Positions 1-6,016 are shown, numbered from the stretch's first letter. The stretch is DNA of 20,202 bases from an uncultured Collinsella sp. (GCA_900549135.1 URNI01000026.1:1-20202), one strand, 5' to 3'. Program-made: numbers and translations. The notes: a model not told the origin generated them from the letters alone.

Positions 1-650
1 GCATCGCGAAGGGCAACCCCAACGAGGTCTACCTGCGCTACCCGCGCTCTCCCTTCGCCGACCAGTCCGGCGACGCCGGATTCACCCGCACGCCGAGCGA
101 TGACGCCACGGCCTATACCTGGGGGCTCAGCCTCATCAAGCGCTCAAGCTCGGACGATAAACCGCTCGCGGGCGCCAAGCTGCGCATCATCGATGACCGC
201 GGACGTATTCTAACGACTGACGGCTCGTGGTCGACGGATTCCGACGCGTACGTCACCTCGGGCGCAGATGGCCATGTGGAATTGAGCGGTGTGGACGCGG
301 GCGTCTATATCGTCGAGGAAATCGCGGCACCCAAGGGCTACACCGCCTTTGAGGACAAACGTACGGCGGCGGTTACGGCCGAGGGCCTGGACGTTAAACA
401 AGTGGCGGCCGCGAAGCCCAAGGTGACCGTGTCGGCCGAAAGCCCTCTGCGGGTTGATACCGCCGATGCCGGGACGGGTTCGATTGAGCTGTCGGTGCTC
501 AACACCCCAAGTAAAGAAGCAAATCGAGGCTTTATGCCCTCGACGGGAGATAGAACGTTGGTGCTGGTGGCGGTTTTGGCTGCCATCGGAGTGGCGGCTA
601 TTTTTGCCGCGCTCGCCATCAAGCGGGGAGGAAGTCGCCGTGAAAAATAA
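1..650 (+). CDS. Sortase-anchored pilin subunit with CnaB/SpaA domain, 3' part only
   Basis: The gene enters from the left edge; its reading frame starts at base 3 and 215 residues are visible. The first visible residues (NPNEVYLRYPRSP) resemble the end of a fimbrial isopeptide-forming D2 domain. A CnaB/SpaA-type domain follows: it opens with a lysine strand (WGLSLIKRSSSDDKPLAGAK) and ends with the E-box-like YIVEEIAAPKGY, the glutamate of which normally supports an intramolecular Lys-Asn isopeptide bond. The C-terminus is a sorting signal: MPSTG (534-548), a hydrophobic stretch of about 22 residues, and the basic tail KRGGSRREK. The family forms covalent pili or surface fibres attached to peptidoglycan by sortase. 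The motif is MPSTG rather than the canonical LPxTG. No sortase gene is visible in the window; it could lie upstream. Family call is firm; backbone versus tip or base role cannot be decided from this fragment. Confidence 0.85.
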   Translation, partial: IAKGNPNEVYLRYPRSPFADQSGDAGFTRTPSDDATAYTWGLSLIKRSSSDDKPLAGAKLRIIDDRGRILTTDGSWSTDSDAYVTSGADGHVELSGVDAGVYIVEEIAAPKGYTAFEDKRTAAVTAEGLDVKQVAAAKPKVTVSAESPLRVDTADAGTGSIELSVLNTPSKEANRGFMPSTGDRTLVLVAVLAAIGVAAIFAALAIKRGGSRREK

Positions 651-732
651 TTGTCCCCCCCCTGCTCAATGGCGTACTGCCTCCGTAGCGAGTGACGAGC
701 AGGTTTACCGACCTGATGATCATTGGTTTTGA
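640..732 (+). pseudogene. Possible truncated start of a gene after the pilin
   Basis: A GTG at 640 overlaps the end of the pilin gene and is preceded by GGGGAGGAAG, a good ribosome-binding site at the right distance. The frame runs only 30 codons (VKNNCPPPAQW...) to TGA at 730-732. In pilin clusters the next gene is often a sortase with an overlapping start, so this may be what is left after a deletion. The residues after the first four look like no protein I know, so it may equally be chance. Confidence 0.2.
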
Positions 733-759
733 AAAAGTTACTAGAGAACCCTCCAAGAA

Positions 760-798
760 AAGCGGGGCACCCGGTCGATGCGATCGGGTGCCCCGCTT
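760..798. terminator. Bidirectional intrinsic terminator
   Basis: A perfect 14-bp stem (760-773 with 785-798) encloses an 11-nt loop. It is GC-rich, with an A-rich flank on the left (AAGAAA) and a T-rich flank on the right (CGTTTGTTG). It lies between two convergent genes, the pilin ending at 650 and the minus-strand gene ending at 845, so it can serve both. Confidence 0.85.
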
Positions 799-844
799 CG
801 TTTGTTGGTGCAAAGTAACCTGTCCCCTTTGTGGTGGTTGGTGG

Positions 845-1990
845 CTAAGCGGTGGGGAGTCCCGGCGTGTTAGCCGACTGCTGCGGCTTGAGGCGGGCGT
901 TGCGCCAGATGATCTGGATAACGTAGCCGAGCATAAAGACAAAGGCCACGCCGCTGATGAAATCGCCTACGAGGGGAAGCCCCGTGAGGGCGCCTGCGAT
1001 TACGCCACCAACGGCTGCCATGGCGTAGCGGTTCTGGTTGTGTCCGACCATGCGGACGATCGCACACCCCGCAAAGGCACTCGACACCAACGCGATGCCG
1101 ATAACGCCGCACAAGAGGGCTCCGGCAAGCGACAGGCCGGCGATAGAGATAATCAGCAGTAGGACGGCGGGGACGATAGCAATCGTACCCAGAAGACCGC
1201 TCACCCACAGGGGCGTGGGGTGCTGGTGGAGCATGCCGGCGGCGCTGGCAGTCGCACGCGGGAAGACGAGCTCGAGAAGCAGAGCGACAAAGCAGGTCGA
1301 GAGTGCCGCGGCGACGATACCGCCGATGACATCGTTAACGGCGGAAGTATCCTCGTTCTCGGTGCGGTCGATCTTGAGCGCGCCGACCTCGGCTCCCGCG
1401 GCACGCTCGGGGTCCTCGGAGACGTGCGCGTTCACGGTGCCGGTGATGTGGGCGTTCTTGCCCAGGATGAGCTTGTCGGCCCAAACCTCGACATCGCCCT
1501 CGACGGTGCCATCGATGGTCACCGTATCGCCCGCAAGCGCTGCCGACTTGGTAGAGCCGCGCAGGGCAACCGTCTCGCCTATCGCGTAAAAACAGTTGGC
1601 GGTGCTGTCGGAATTGAGCACAACGTGCTGACCGACGACCGTGACGCTGCCATCAACCGTGGTCTTGGCGATATCGATGGTGCGCGCCGCCAAGCGGACG
1701 GCGCCGCCCACCGTGCAGTCGCGGATGGAGAGGCTCTCGCCTGCTGCAATTATGTCGCGGCCGATGGACGCATCGTCCAAGTTGAGGGCCTGACCTGCCC
1801 AGTACAGGTCACCTTCGACGCCGGACGAATTGGCGTCATTGTCGGTCGCAAGTACGTTGCCTGCGGTGTCCGTGCCGGCGAACGATGCCGTGGGAAGAGC
1901 GGTGATCGCCAGTGCGATGAGCGCGAATGAGATCGTGATGCGGCCCCACGCTTTACGGCGCTGGGTCGACGGGAATTGATTACAGGGCAT
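845..1990 (-). CDS. Exported membrane protein with bactofilin-like repeat region
   Basis: The product has 381 residues. I place the start at the ATG at 1990 because GAAGGA lies six bases upstream and the protein then begins with a typical signal peptide: basic RRK, a hydrophobic core, and a likely cleavage after PTASFA. An in-frame upstream start at 2038 lacks this logic. Residues of about 45-200 carry short repeated beta-helix-like strands (for example TVTIDGTVEGDVEV) resembling the polymer-forming bactofilin domain. The C-terminal half holds about five or six hydrophobic segments, starting near DVIGGIVAAALSTCFVAL, and ends in a polar tail. This layout, an external beta-helical part tied to a multi-pass membrane part, is known in uncharacterised 'polymer-forming' proteins; the function is not established and I infer only an envelope role. 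It lies 106 bp downstream of the TRIC gene on the same strand and may share its transcript. Confidence 0.7.
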   Translation of the reverse strand: MPCNQFPSTQRRKAWGRITISFALIALAITALPTASFAGTDTAGNVLATDNDANSSGVEGDLYWAGQALNLDDASIGRDIIAAGESLSIRDCTVGGAVRLAARTIDIAKTTVDGSVTVVGQHVVLNSDSTANCFYAIGETVALRGSTKSAALAGDTVTIDGTVEGDVEVWADKLILGKNAHITGTVNAHVSEDPERAAGAEVGALKIDRTENEDTSAVNDVIGGIVAAALSTCFVALLLELVFPRATASAAGMLHQHPTPLWVSGLLGTIAIVPAVLLLIISIAGLSLAGALLCGVIGIALVSSAFAGCAIVRMVGHNQNRYAMAAVGGVIAGALTGLPLVGDFISGVAFVFMLGYVIQIIWRNARLKPQQSANTPGLPTA

Positions 1991-2096
1991 AGTGAATCCT
2001 TCGTCAGATGCTCGACATGCACCTAACAGGGTACCCAACGCGTGGGCGCTCTAAAAGAACCTCTCGGTTGCATTTCGAAGGATGAGCCCGCGCCAC

Positions 2097-2786
2097 CTAC
2101 TTTTTGCGGTGCAAAAAGCGTGCGATGTCATCCTCGGTGGGGCTTTTGATATCAAATCGCAGCGAGAGCCAGCGCAGTCCCATGGTCACCACGACGCAAA
2201 CGACCAGTGCGACGACATTGCTGACCAAGCCGCTCATGACAAGGCAAACATAGCTTGCCGATCCGGCGATGGCCGCGATGGCATAGAAGTTGGTGCGCTG
2301 GAAGATACCCGGCACCACACCCATAAAACCATCTCGCAGCATGCCGCCGCCCACCGCGGTAAAAAAGCCCATCATGATGCACACCGCCGGCGCAAAGCCG
2401 TAGACCAGCGCCTTGTCTGCGCCGGTTGCCGCATAAATACCCACCGAGATGATATCGAGCAGGGGAATGAGCTTTTCGGGCTTGTCGACGATTGCCGGGA
2501 AGATGTAGATGATGGCCGCGGTGGCGATGGAGAGCGGGAGCGCCATCGGTTGGTTGAGGATGTAGACGTTGCCCACCTGCAGCGTCATATCGCGCAAAAG
2601 ACCGCCGCCCAGTCCACAGACCACGGCGAGCGCGACGGCGCCCACCAGGTCGAGTTTGTGCTCGCGTGCGACCAACACGCCCGAGATCGATGCCGCGACG
2701 ACGGCGAACATTTCGAGCCAAAACGGGATGGCGACCATGGCATCCGTGGCGTGTGAGGTAACGGTCATAGTGGCGACGACGGGCAA
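2097..2786 (-). CDS. TRIC family (UPF0126) membrane channel protein
   Basis: The 229-residue product is the usual size for the bacterial TRIC/UPF0126 family, whose members form homotrimeric monovalent cation channels in the membrane. Two tandem repeats of about three helices each are visible, marked by the paired glycine-rich motifs GGLLRD and GGGMLRD that kink the pore helices. The C-terminus (RWLSLRFDIK...) is basic and cytoplasmic in relatives. The start is probably the TTG at 2786, because AAAGGA lies seven bases upstream of it; the first in-frame ATG at 2768 has no comparable site. On the minus strand the next gene is the bactofilin-like protein. Upstream lies the repeat-flanked DUF559 gene, on the same strand but separated by 204 bp and a long palindrome, so co-transcription is doubtful. 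The physiological ion is not known from sequence. Confidence 0.88.
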   Translation of the reverse strand: MPVVATMTVTSHATDAMVAIPFWLEMFAVVAASISGVLVAREHKLDLVGAVALAVVCGLGGGLLRDMTLQVGNVYILNQPMALPLSIATAAIIYIFPAIVDKPEKLIPLLDIISVGIYAATGADKALVYGFAPAVCIMMGFFTAVGGGMLRDGFMGVVPGIFQRTNFYAIAAIAGSASYVCLVMSGLVSNVVALVVCVVVTMGLRWLSLRFDIKSPTEDDIARFLHRKK

Positions 2787-2901
2787 GATGGGGTCCTTTG
2801 GGTTGCTGGTTTAGACAATGCCCGTACATAGTACATGGTTGGCGGGCCTGGCGACCCTATTGCTCGGTAAACGGTCGGGACTGGATGCGGGCGTAGGCAC
2901 C

Positions 2902-2966
2902 AAACGTGTACATCAGCCTCCAAAGATGTCAAAAAATGTCGGTTTTGGAGGGTGATGTACATGTTT
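2902..2966 (+). repeat. 65-bp palindromic repeat, copy A
   Basis: Two 24-nt arms (2902-2925 and 2943-2966) are reverse complements apart from three positions, one of which is a G-T wobble, and enclose a 17-nt centre. The core of each arm reads TGTACATCA then CCTCCAAA. The centre, with GATGTCAAAAAATGTC, is not symmetric and so gives the repeat a direction. A second copy of the same length lies at 4104-4168 in the opposite direction, matching at 60 of 65 positions. Copy A lies 24 bp beyond the stop codon of the DUF559 gene. It has no T-tract and does not look like an ordinary terminator. Confidence 0.92.
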
Positions 2967-2990
2967 TGGTTGGGGTGTGCTGGGATGACG

Positions 2991-3998
2991 CTACTCGGAA
3001 GGCGTGTCTTCGCCCTGCGCGCTCTTCCAGTTGCGGATAAGCGCCTTGCGCAGTTCGTTTTGCTTTCGCTGGTACTCGGCGTCCGTGCAGCGGGGCATAC
3101 CGAGTGCTTCGCGAATGCTGTTCATGGCGCGATGAAAGGCAAGTTGACTTGCGAACTGTGCCGAGGTGAGCGTAACGATTCGATATCCCATTTGGGCGAG
3201 TACGGCCTCTCGTTCCGCATCTGCGCCCTTGCGCTCGGTCTCGTCGTGAAAACCGCCCTTATATTCGATGCCGAGTTCTCTGCGCTGATAAGTAACAAGA
3301 GCGTCGATTTTGAGCGTTCGGGCTTTTGTGCAATGCCAGAGACGCTGAGGGACTTCGAGCGGTTTGTTGAGTTCGATACCTCGGATACCAACGCCGCCTT
3401 CGCTTGTTGGGAGCGAGAGGGCGATGGACGATGCGGTCTCCATGGGCGAGGCCGAGTGGCCGTAGACGTGTCTGAGCGCGAGTCTGGCGCGTGTGGCGCC
3501 GGGTTTGCCGGGGTGCCGATCGAGCAGCTCGACAATTTCGTCCTTGGAGGTGGTGGCTGGTTGCTCGGTGTAAGGGTCGGAGGAATTGAGCCCCATGCGA
3601 TAGTCGCCGCAAACTTCGTAACCATACTCGAGGTATTCGATCCTATCCATCCACTCGGCAGCGAGCACGAAGGTGAAGGCTTCGTCGGTGATAAAGATGC
3701 CGGGCGTAAGCTCGTCAATATGATCGTAGGGTAGGTTTTGGCCGAGAACGTGGCAAGTGACACCGTTGGTGCGAATTCGCTCGAAAGCAAATACTACGGA
3801 GATGTCGATAGTCTTGAGCATGGTGGACGGAATGCCGCAGTCGGTAAGTGCCTGCCGAATGCGCGCGATGCGTTGCTGGGTAGAGAGGCCCCGCACGCCT
3901 ATCTGGTAGTCGCGTTGTGCGACGGCTTGAACCAGGTTCCGCGGTGCATGATGGACGAGCCACGCCGTTTTATGCGAAATGAGAACAGGAGTATCCAT
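2991..3998 (-). CDS. DUF559 domain protein with Vsr/PD-(D/E)XK nuclease-like C-terminus
   Basis: The product has 335 residues. The ATG at 3998 is preferred because GAGAGG lies seven bases upstream; an in-frame TTG at 4073 has no support. Residues 1-95 look like a helical N-terminal region. Residues of about 96-135 include ITDEAFTFVLAAEWMDRIEY and GYEVCGDYRM, matching a middle region I associate with lone DUF559 proteins of Coriobacteriia, some of which have AbiEi-like winged-helix N-termini. SASPMET (182-188) opens the nuclease-like part. The candidate active site is D232 (KIDAL) and E245-x-K247 (IEYKGG), followed by the conserved helix ending in MGYRIVTLTSAQF. These features fit the Vsr-like branch of the PD-(D/E)XK fold. 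No partner gene lies beside it. The gene is bracketed by two inverted 65-bp palindromes. The family is clear; the target and role (defence, regulation or selfish element) are not known. Confidence 0.8.
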   Translation of the reverse strand: MDTPVLISHKTAWLVHHAPRNLVQAVAQRDYQIGVRGLSTQQRIARIRQALTDCGIPSTMLKTIDISVVFAFERIRTNGVTCHVLGQNLPYDHIDELTPGIFITDEAFTFVLAAEWMDRIEYLEYGYEVCGDYRMGLNSSDPYTEQPATTSKDEIVELLDRHPGKPGATRARLALRHVYGHSASPMETASSIALSLPTSEGGVGIRGIELNKPLEVPQRLWHCTKARTLKIDALVTYQRRELGIEYKGGFHDETERKGADAEREAVLAQMGYRIVTLTSAQFASQLAFHRAMNSIREALGMPRCTDAEYQRKQNELRKALIRNWKSAQGEDTPSE

Positions 3999-4103
3999 TG
4001 GGGACCTCTCGCTTCGAGCTGACACCAAACTCTTATGTCCGTTGAGGTGGGGAAATATACCGGATGCGAGCAAATCGACTCATGCTCGGTGCGCGTCATA
4101 CGC

Positions 4104-4168
4104 AAACATGTACATCACACTCCAAAAACGACATTTTTTGACATCTTTGGAGGGTGGTGTACATGTTT
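4104..4168 (-). repeat. 65-bp palindromic repeat, copy B (inverted)
   Basis: This is the opposite-facing partner of the copy at 2902-2966. Arms are 4104-4127 and 4145-4168. After reverse complementing, it matches copy A at 60 of 65 positions; the central 16 nt, GATGTCAAAAAATGTC, are identical, and all five differences lie elsewhere. It ends 105 bp upstream of the DUF559 start codon. A TATATT on the minus strand at 4054-4059, between this copy and the start, could be the -10 element of that gene, but no good -35 is visible. Confidence 0.92.
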
Positions 4169-4212
4169 GAGATATGGGCTGGGATCGACCGCGATGGGGG
4201 CGTGGTCGAATA

Positions 4213-4351
4213 GGAGGGATGTCCAAATTTTGAGCTTTGCTCAAAATTTATCTGGTCGGCTTACGCCGACCGCGCGGCGCTAAAAACGCGCCACGGGCGC
4301 GTTTTCTTTGCGCTTTGCGCCCTGGCGGGTTCGAATCCCTCCTCCTCCGCC
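4213..4351 (+). pseudogene. tRNA-Ser-like remnant interrupted by hairpins
   Basis: Bases 4327-4351 are identical over 25 nt to the 3' end (T arm and acceptor strand) of the intact tRNA-Ser(CGA) gene next door, but on the other strand. Upstream, at 4213-4224, GGAGGGATGTCC looks like a tRNA-Ser 5' end and can pair with the acceptor strand at six of seven positions, one a G-T wobble. Between them the D arm, anticodon arm and variable arm are missing and replaced by about 100 bp made mostly of hairpins. The T stem has one mismatch and the CCA is CCG. The 3' piece is certain; assignment of the 5' piece is tentative. Confidence 0.5.
4225..4305 (+). other. Three consecutive perfect hairpins
   Basis: Hairpin 1 has an 11-bp stem, 4225-4235 with 4239-4249, and loop TTT. 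Hairpin 2 has a 7-bp stem, 4254-4260 with 4265-4271, and loop TTAC. Hairpin 3 has a 10-bp stem, 4283-4292 with 4296-4305, and loop ACG; its right arm ends in TTTT, so it could act as a terminator on the plus strand. A small GCGC-TTT-GCGC follows at 4310-4320. They fill the gap inside the tRNA-like remnant. Confidence 0.75.
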
Positions 4352-4372
4352 GTATCTGTTTGTAAGGGACTC

Positions 4373-4404
4373 AAAAGAAAAAAGCTCCCGTTGCTGGGAG
4401 CTTT
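4373..4404 (-). terminator. Terminator of tRNA-Ser(CGA)
   Basis: A 9-bp stem (4381-4389 with 4396-4404) and 6-nt loop lie 11 bp beyond the tRNA on the minus strand. Read on that strand the stem is followed by TTTCTTTTG (A-rich 4373-4380 on the plus strand), the expected U-tract. Confidence 0.85.
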
Positions 4405-4415
4405 CTCAACCAAAA

Positions 4416-4506
4416 TGGCGGAGGAGGAGGGATTCGAACCCTCGTGACCTTATACAGGCCAAACGGTTTTCGAGACCGCCGCATTCAACCACTCTGCCAC
4501 CCCTCC
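4416..4506 (-). tRNA. tRNA-Ser (anticodon CGA)
   Basis: The 91-nt gene has the long variable arm typical of serine tRNAs. The acceptor strand GGAGGGG pairs with CTCCTCC (one G-T wobble), followed by discriminator G and an encoded CCA. The anticodon loop CTCGAAA, closed by GCGGT/ACCGT, gives anticodon CGA and reads UCG codons. The T arm is GAGGG-TTCGAAT-CCCTC. A partial inverted copy of its 3' end lies at 4327-4351. It lies 48 bp beyond tRNA-Ser(GGA) on the same strand, with a terminator in between. Confidence 0.97.
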
Positions 4507-4515
4507 GCGTGGGGT

Positions 4516-4545
4516 AAAAACAAAGCAGGCTCGAAGGCCTGCTTT
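4516..4545 (-). terminator. Terminator of tRNA-Ser(GGA)
   Basis: A perfect 9-bp stem (4522-4530 with 4537-4545) and 6-nt loop is followed on the minus strand by GTTTTT (4516-4521). It lies between the two serine tRNA genes, so the downstream tRNA depends on read-through or its own weak promoter. Confidence 0.85.
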
Positions 4546-4554
4546 GGGATTAAC

Positions 4555-4645
4555 TGGCGGAGAGTCAGGGATTTGAACCCTGGAGACGCTTTTGACGCCT
4601 ACACGATTTCCAATCGTGCTCCTTCGGCCACTCGGACAACTCTCC
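4555..4645 (-). tRNA. tRNA-Ser (anticodon GGA)
   Basis: The 91-nt gene has acceptor GGAGAGT paired with ACTCTCC, discriminator G and encoded CCA. The D arm carries CCGAGTGG, the anticodon stem CACGA/TCGTG closes loop TTGGAAA, giving anticodon GGA for UCC and UCU codons. The variable arm is long (about 20 nt), and the T arm is CAGGG-TTCAAAT-CCCTG. It has a clear promoter just upstream. Confidence 0.97.
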
Positions 4646-4661
4646 GTTAAATGCGAAAGTC

Positions 4662-4689
4662 AGTATACACGAGGAATCGCAAAGTGCAA
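4662..4689 (-). promoter_or_regulatory. Sigma-70-type promoter of tRNA-Ser(GGA)
   Basis: On the minus strand TTGCAC (4684-4689) is followed after 16 bp by TATACT (4662-4667). Transcription would start about 10 bp before the tRNA at 4645, a normal short leader. Confidence 0.7.
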
Positions 4690-5049
4690 ACAGAAAAGTT
4701 GGCATTTTTTAAAACGCTTGGCCGCGCTTGGCGTTGCAGTGGGGTTTGAGGTGCCAAAAAACGGCTTCCGACCAGCGTGGTTGATCAACTAAATTGTTCA
4801 AAAGGGGTATTCATAAGCGACTTGGCAATGAATTTAAAAATCTTTGGGTGGTGCTGTGGACCACTGGTATGCATTTTGCGACCACAGCCTTGTGCCCGTT
4901 GACCTGCGGCTTGGCTCAGCTTGTCCCCACGGCACCGTATCTTGTCCACAGATCTGTCAAGCTTTTGGTCGGCATTTGGTTGGAATGCGCATGAAACGTG
5001 GTGCGAGTATGGGCATATGTGGAGGTCATGAGGTTGTAGCTGCATATTC
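4690..5049. other. Non-coding stretch upstream of rpsF with DnaA-box-like sites
   Basis: No convincing gene lies here. The only notable signals are TTGTCCACA at 4942-4950 (the form of DnaA box common in high-GC actinobacteria), a one-mismatch TTGTCCCCA at 4921-4929, and a one-mismatch TGGTCCACA on the minus strand at 4855-4863. A 7-bp inverted repeat, GCTGTGG 4853-4859 with CCACAGC 4882-4888, overlaps the last. Their number is too small to call an origin. Confidence 0.4.
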
Positions 5050-5078
5050 TTGCAGCCTAGGAGGTTGAAAGATATTAT
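5050..5078 (+). promoter_or_regulatory. Promoter of the rpsF operon
   Basis: TTGCAG (5050-5055), a 17-bp spacer and TATTAT (5073-5078, one base off consensus) form a good sigma-70-type promoter. Transcription would begin near 5085, leaving a leader of about 65 nt before rpsF. Confidence 0.65.
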
Positions 5079-5094
5079 TACCAAGTCTTTTCCT

Positions 5095-5123
5095 GCTTCA
5101 GGCGCACCTTCACGACCTGAAGC
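5095..5123 (+). promoter_or_regulatory. Leader hairpin before rpsF
   Basis: An 8-bp stem (5095-5102 with 5116-5123) encloses 13 nt containing CACC, which could allow a further two CG pairs with a bulged A. It ends about 14 nt before the strong AGGAGGTGA of rpsF. Many bacteria have an S6:S18-binding leader here that feeds back on the operon; position fits, but I cannot confirm that this is that motif. Confidence 0.4.
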
Positions 5124-5149
5124 CACATTTGCCCAGAGGAGGTGACAAT

Positions 5150-5443
5150 ATGAAGGCTTATGAACTGCTGTTCTTTGTTGACCCGTCGCTCGACCCCGAG
5201 ACTCGTCTCGCTGTTATGAAGCGTATCGATACCACGATCGCTGAGGGCGCTGGCAAGGTCGACTCCGTTGACGAGTGGGGCAAGCGCAAGCTCGCTTACG
5301 AGATCAACGACCTCACCGATGGTGACTACACCCTCATCAACTTCCACGCAGATCCTACCCAGATCGCCGAGCTTGATCGCGTCCTGCGCATCACCGACGC
5401 TGTGGTCCGCCACATGATCGTCCGTCGCGACGACCAGGAGTAA
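5150..5443 (+). CDS. rpsF: 30S ribosomal protein S6
   Basis: The 97-residue product matches S6 in length and sequence: MKAYELLFFVDPSL at the start, the conserved EWGKRKLAYEI strand, and the C-terminal VVRHMIVRRDDQE. S6 binds 16S rRNA in the platform as a heterodimer with S18, whose gene is two downstream. The ATG at 5150 is chosen because AGGAGGTGA lies five bases upstream; the longer in-frame reading from 5129 would run through that site. It is first in the operon rpsF-ssb-rpsR-rplI, with a promoter at 5050-5078 and a leader hairpin. Confidence 0.98.
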   Translation: MKAYELLFFVDPSLDPETRLAVMKRIDTTIAEGAGKVDSVDEWGKRKLAYEINDLTDGDYTLINFHADPTQIAELDRVLRITDAVVRHMIVRRDDQE

Positions 5444-5491
5444 GACTGTCGTTTTGGACTGGGCTTGTGCCCCAAGAGGAAGTAGTGAGTT

Positions 5492-5944
5492 ATGAGCATC
5501 AATCGAGTGAACATCACCGGTAACCTCACCCGCGATCCCGAGCTGCGCGCCACAGCCGGCGGAACCCAGGTTCTGTCCTTTGGCGTCGCCGTCAACGATC
5601 GTCGCCGCAACGCGCAGACTGGCGAGTGGGAGGACTATCCCAACTTTGTCGACTGCACCATGTTCGGCACCCGCGCCGAGGCCGTGAGCCGTTTCCTGGC
5701 AAAGGGAAACAAGGTCGCGATCGAGGGCAAGCTGCGCTACAGCTCTTGGGAGCGCGACGGCCAGCGCCGGAGCAAGCTTGAGGTCATCGTCGATGAGATC
5801 GAGTTTATGAGCTCCCGTGGTGGCCAGGGTGGCTACGATCAGGGCGGTTACGCCCCCGCAGCTCCCGCGCCCGCAGCACGTCCTGCCGCACCGGTGGCTA
5901 CGCCGCCCGCGGTCGACGTCTACGATGAGGACATCCCGTTCTAA
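5492..5944 (+). CDS. ssb: Single-stranded DNA-binding protein
   Basis: The 150-residue product starts MSINRVNITGNLTRDPELR, the hallmark of bacterial SSB. Residues 1 to about 108 form the OB fold, including FVDCTMFGTRAEAVSRFL and the KLRYSSWERDGQRRSK strands. A flexible linker rich in Gly, Gln, Pro and Ala follows, and the protein ends in the acidic tip DVYDEDIPF, which recruits replication and repair partners. It binds ssDNA as a tetramer at replication forks. AGAGGAAG lies about eight bases before the ATG. It sits 48 bp after rpsF and 72 bp before rpsR, the standard arrangement. Confidence 0.98.
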   Translation: MSINRVNITGNLTRDPELRATAGGTQVLSFGVAVNDRRRNAQTGEWEDYPNFVDCTMFGTRAEAVSRFLAKGNKVAIEGKLRYSSWERDGQRRSKLEVIVDEIEFMSSRGGQGGYDQGGYAPAAPAPAARPAAPVATPPAVDVYDEDIPF

Positions 5945-6016
5945 GGGTTGTTCACCTATTTTTGAGTGAGAGGCGGCTTCGGTTCGCCGAAGTTGCCAAA
6001 CGAAAGGTATTTTGAC

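Noticed and set aside
811..835. A stretch with AACCTGTCCCCTTTG that looks like a piece of a dispersed repeat
   Set aside because: There is only one copy in the window and it has no internal symmetry, so repeat status cannot be supported here.
2952..3734. Plus-strand open frame of 260 codons across the DUF559 gene
   Set aside because: The minus strand has a ribosome-binding site and a recognisable nuclease-like domain; the plus-strand product resembles nothing.
2902..4168. CRISPR or insertion sequence
   Set aside because: Only two repeat copies exist, in opposite directions and 1.1 kb apart, so there is no array. The enclosed gene has no transposase signature, and I saw no clear target-site duplication outside the repeats.
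4213..4351. Selenocysteine tRNA, intron-bearing tRNA or tmRNA
   Set aside because: There is no anticodon arm that fits tRNA-Sec or a split gene, and the region is far too short for tmRNA and lacks its peptide-coding part.
4853..4950. Chromosomal origin of replication
   Set aside because: Only three weak DnaA-like sites and no dnaA, dnaN or clear AT-rich unwinding region beside them.
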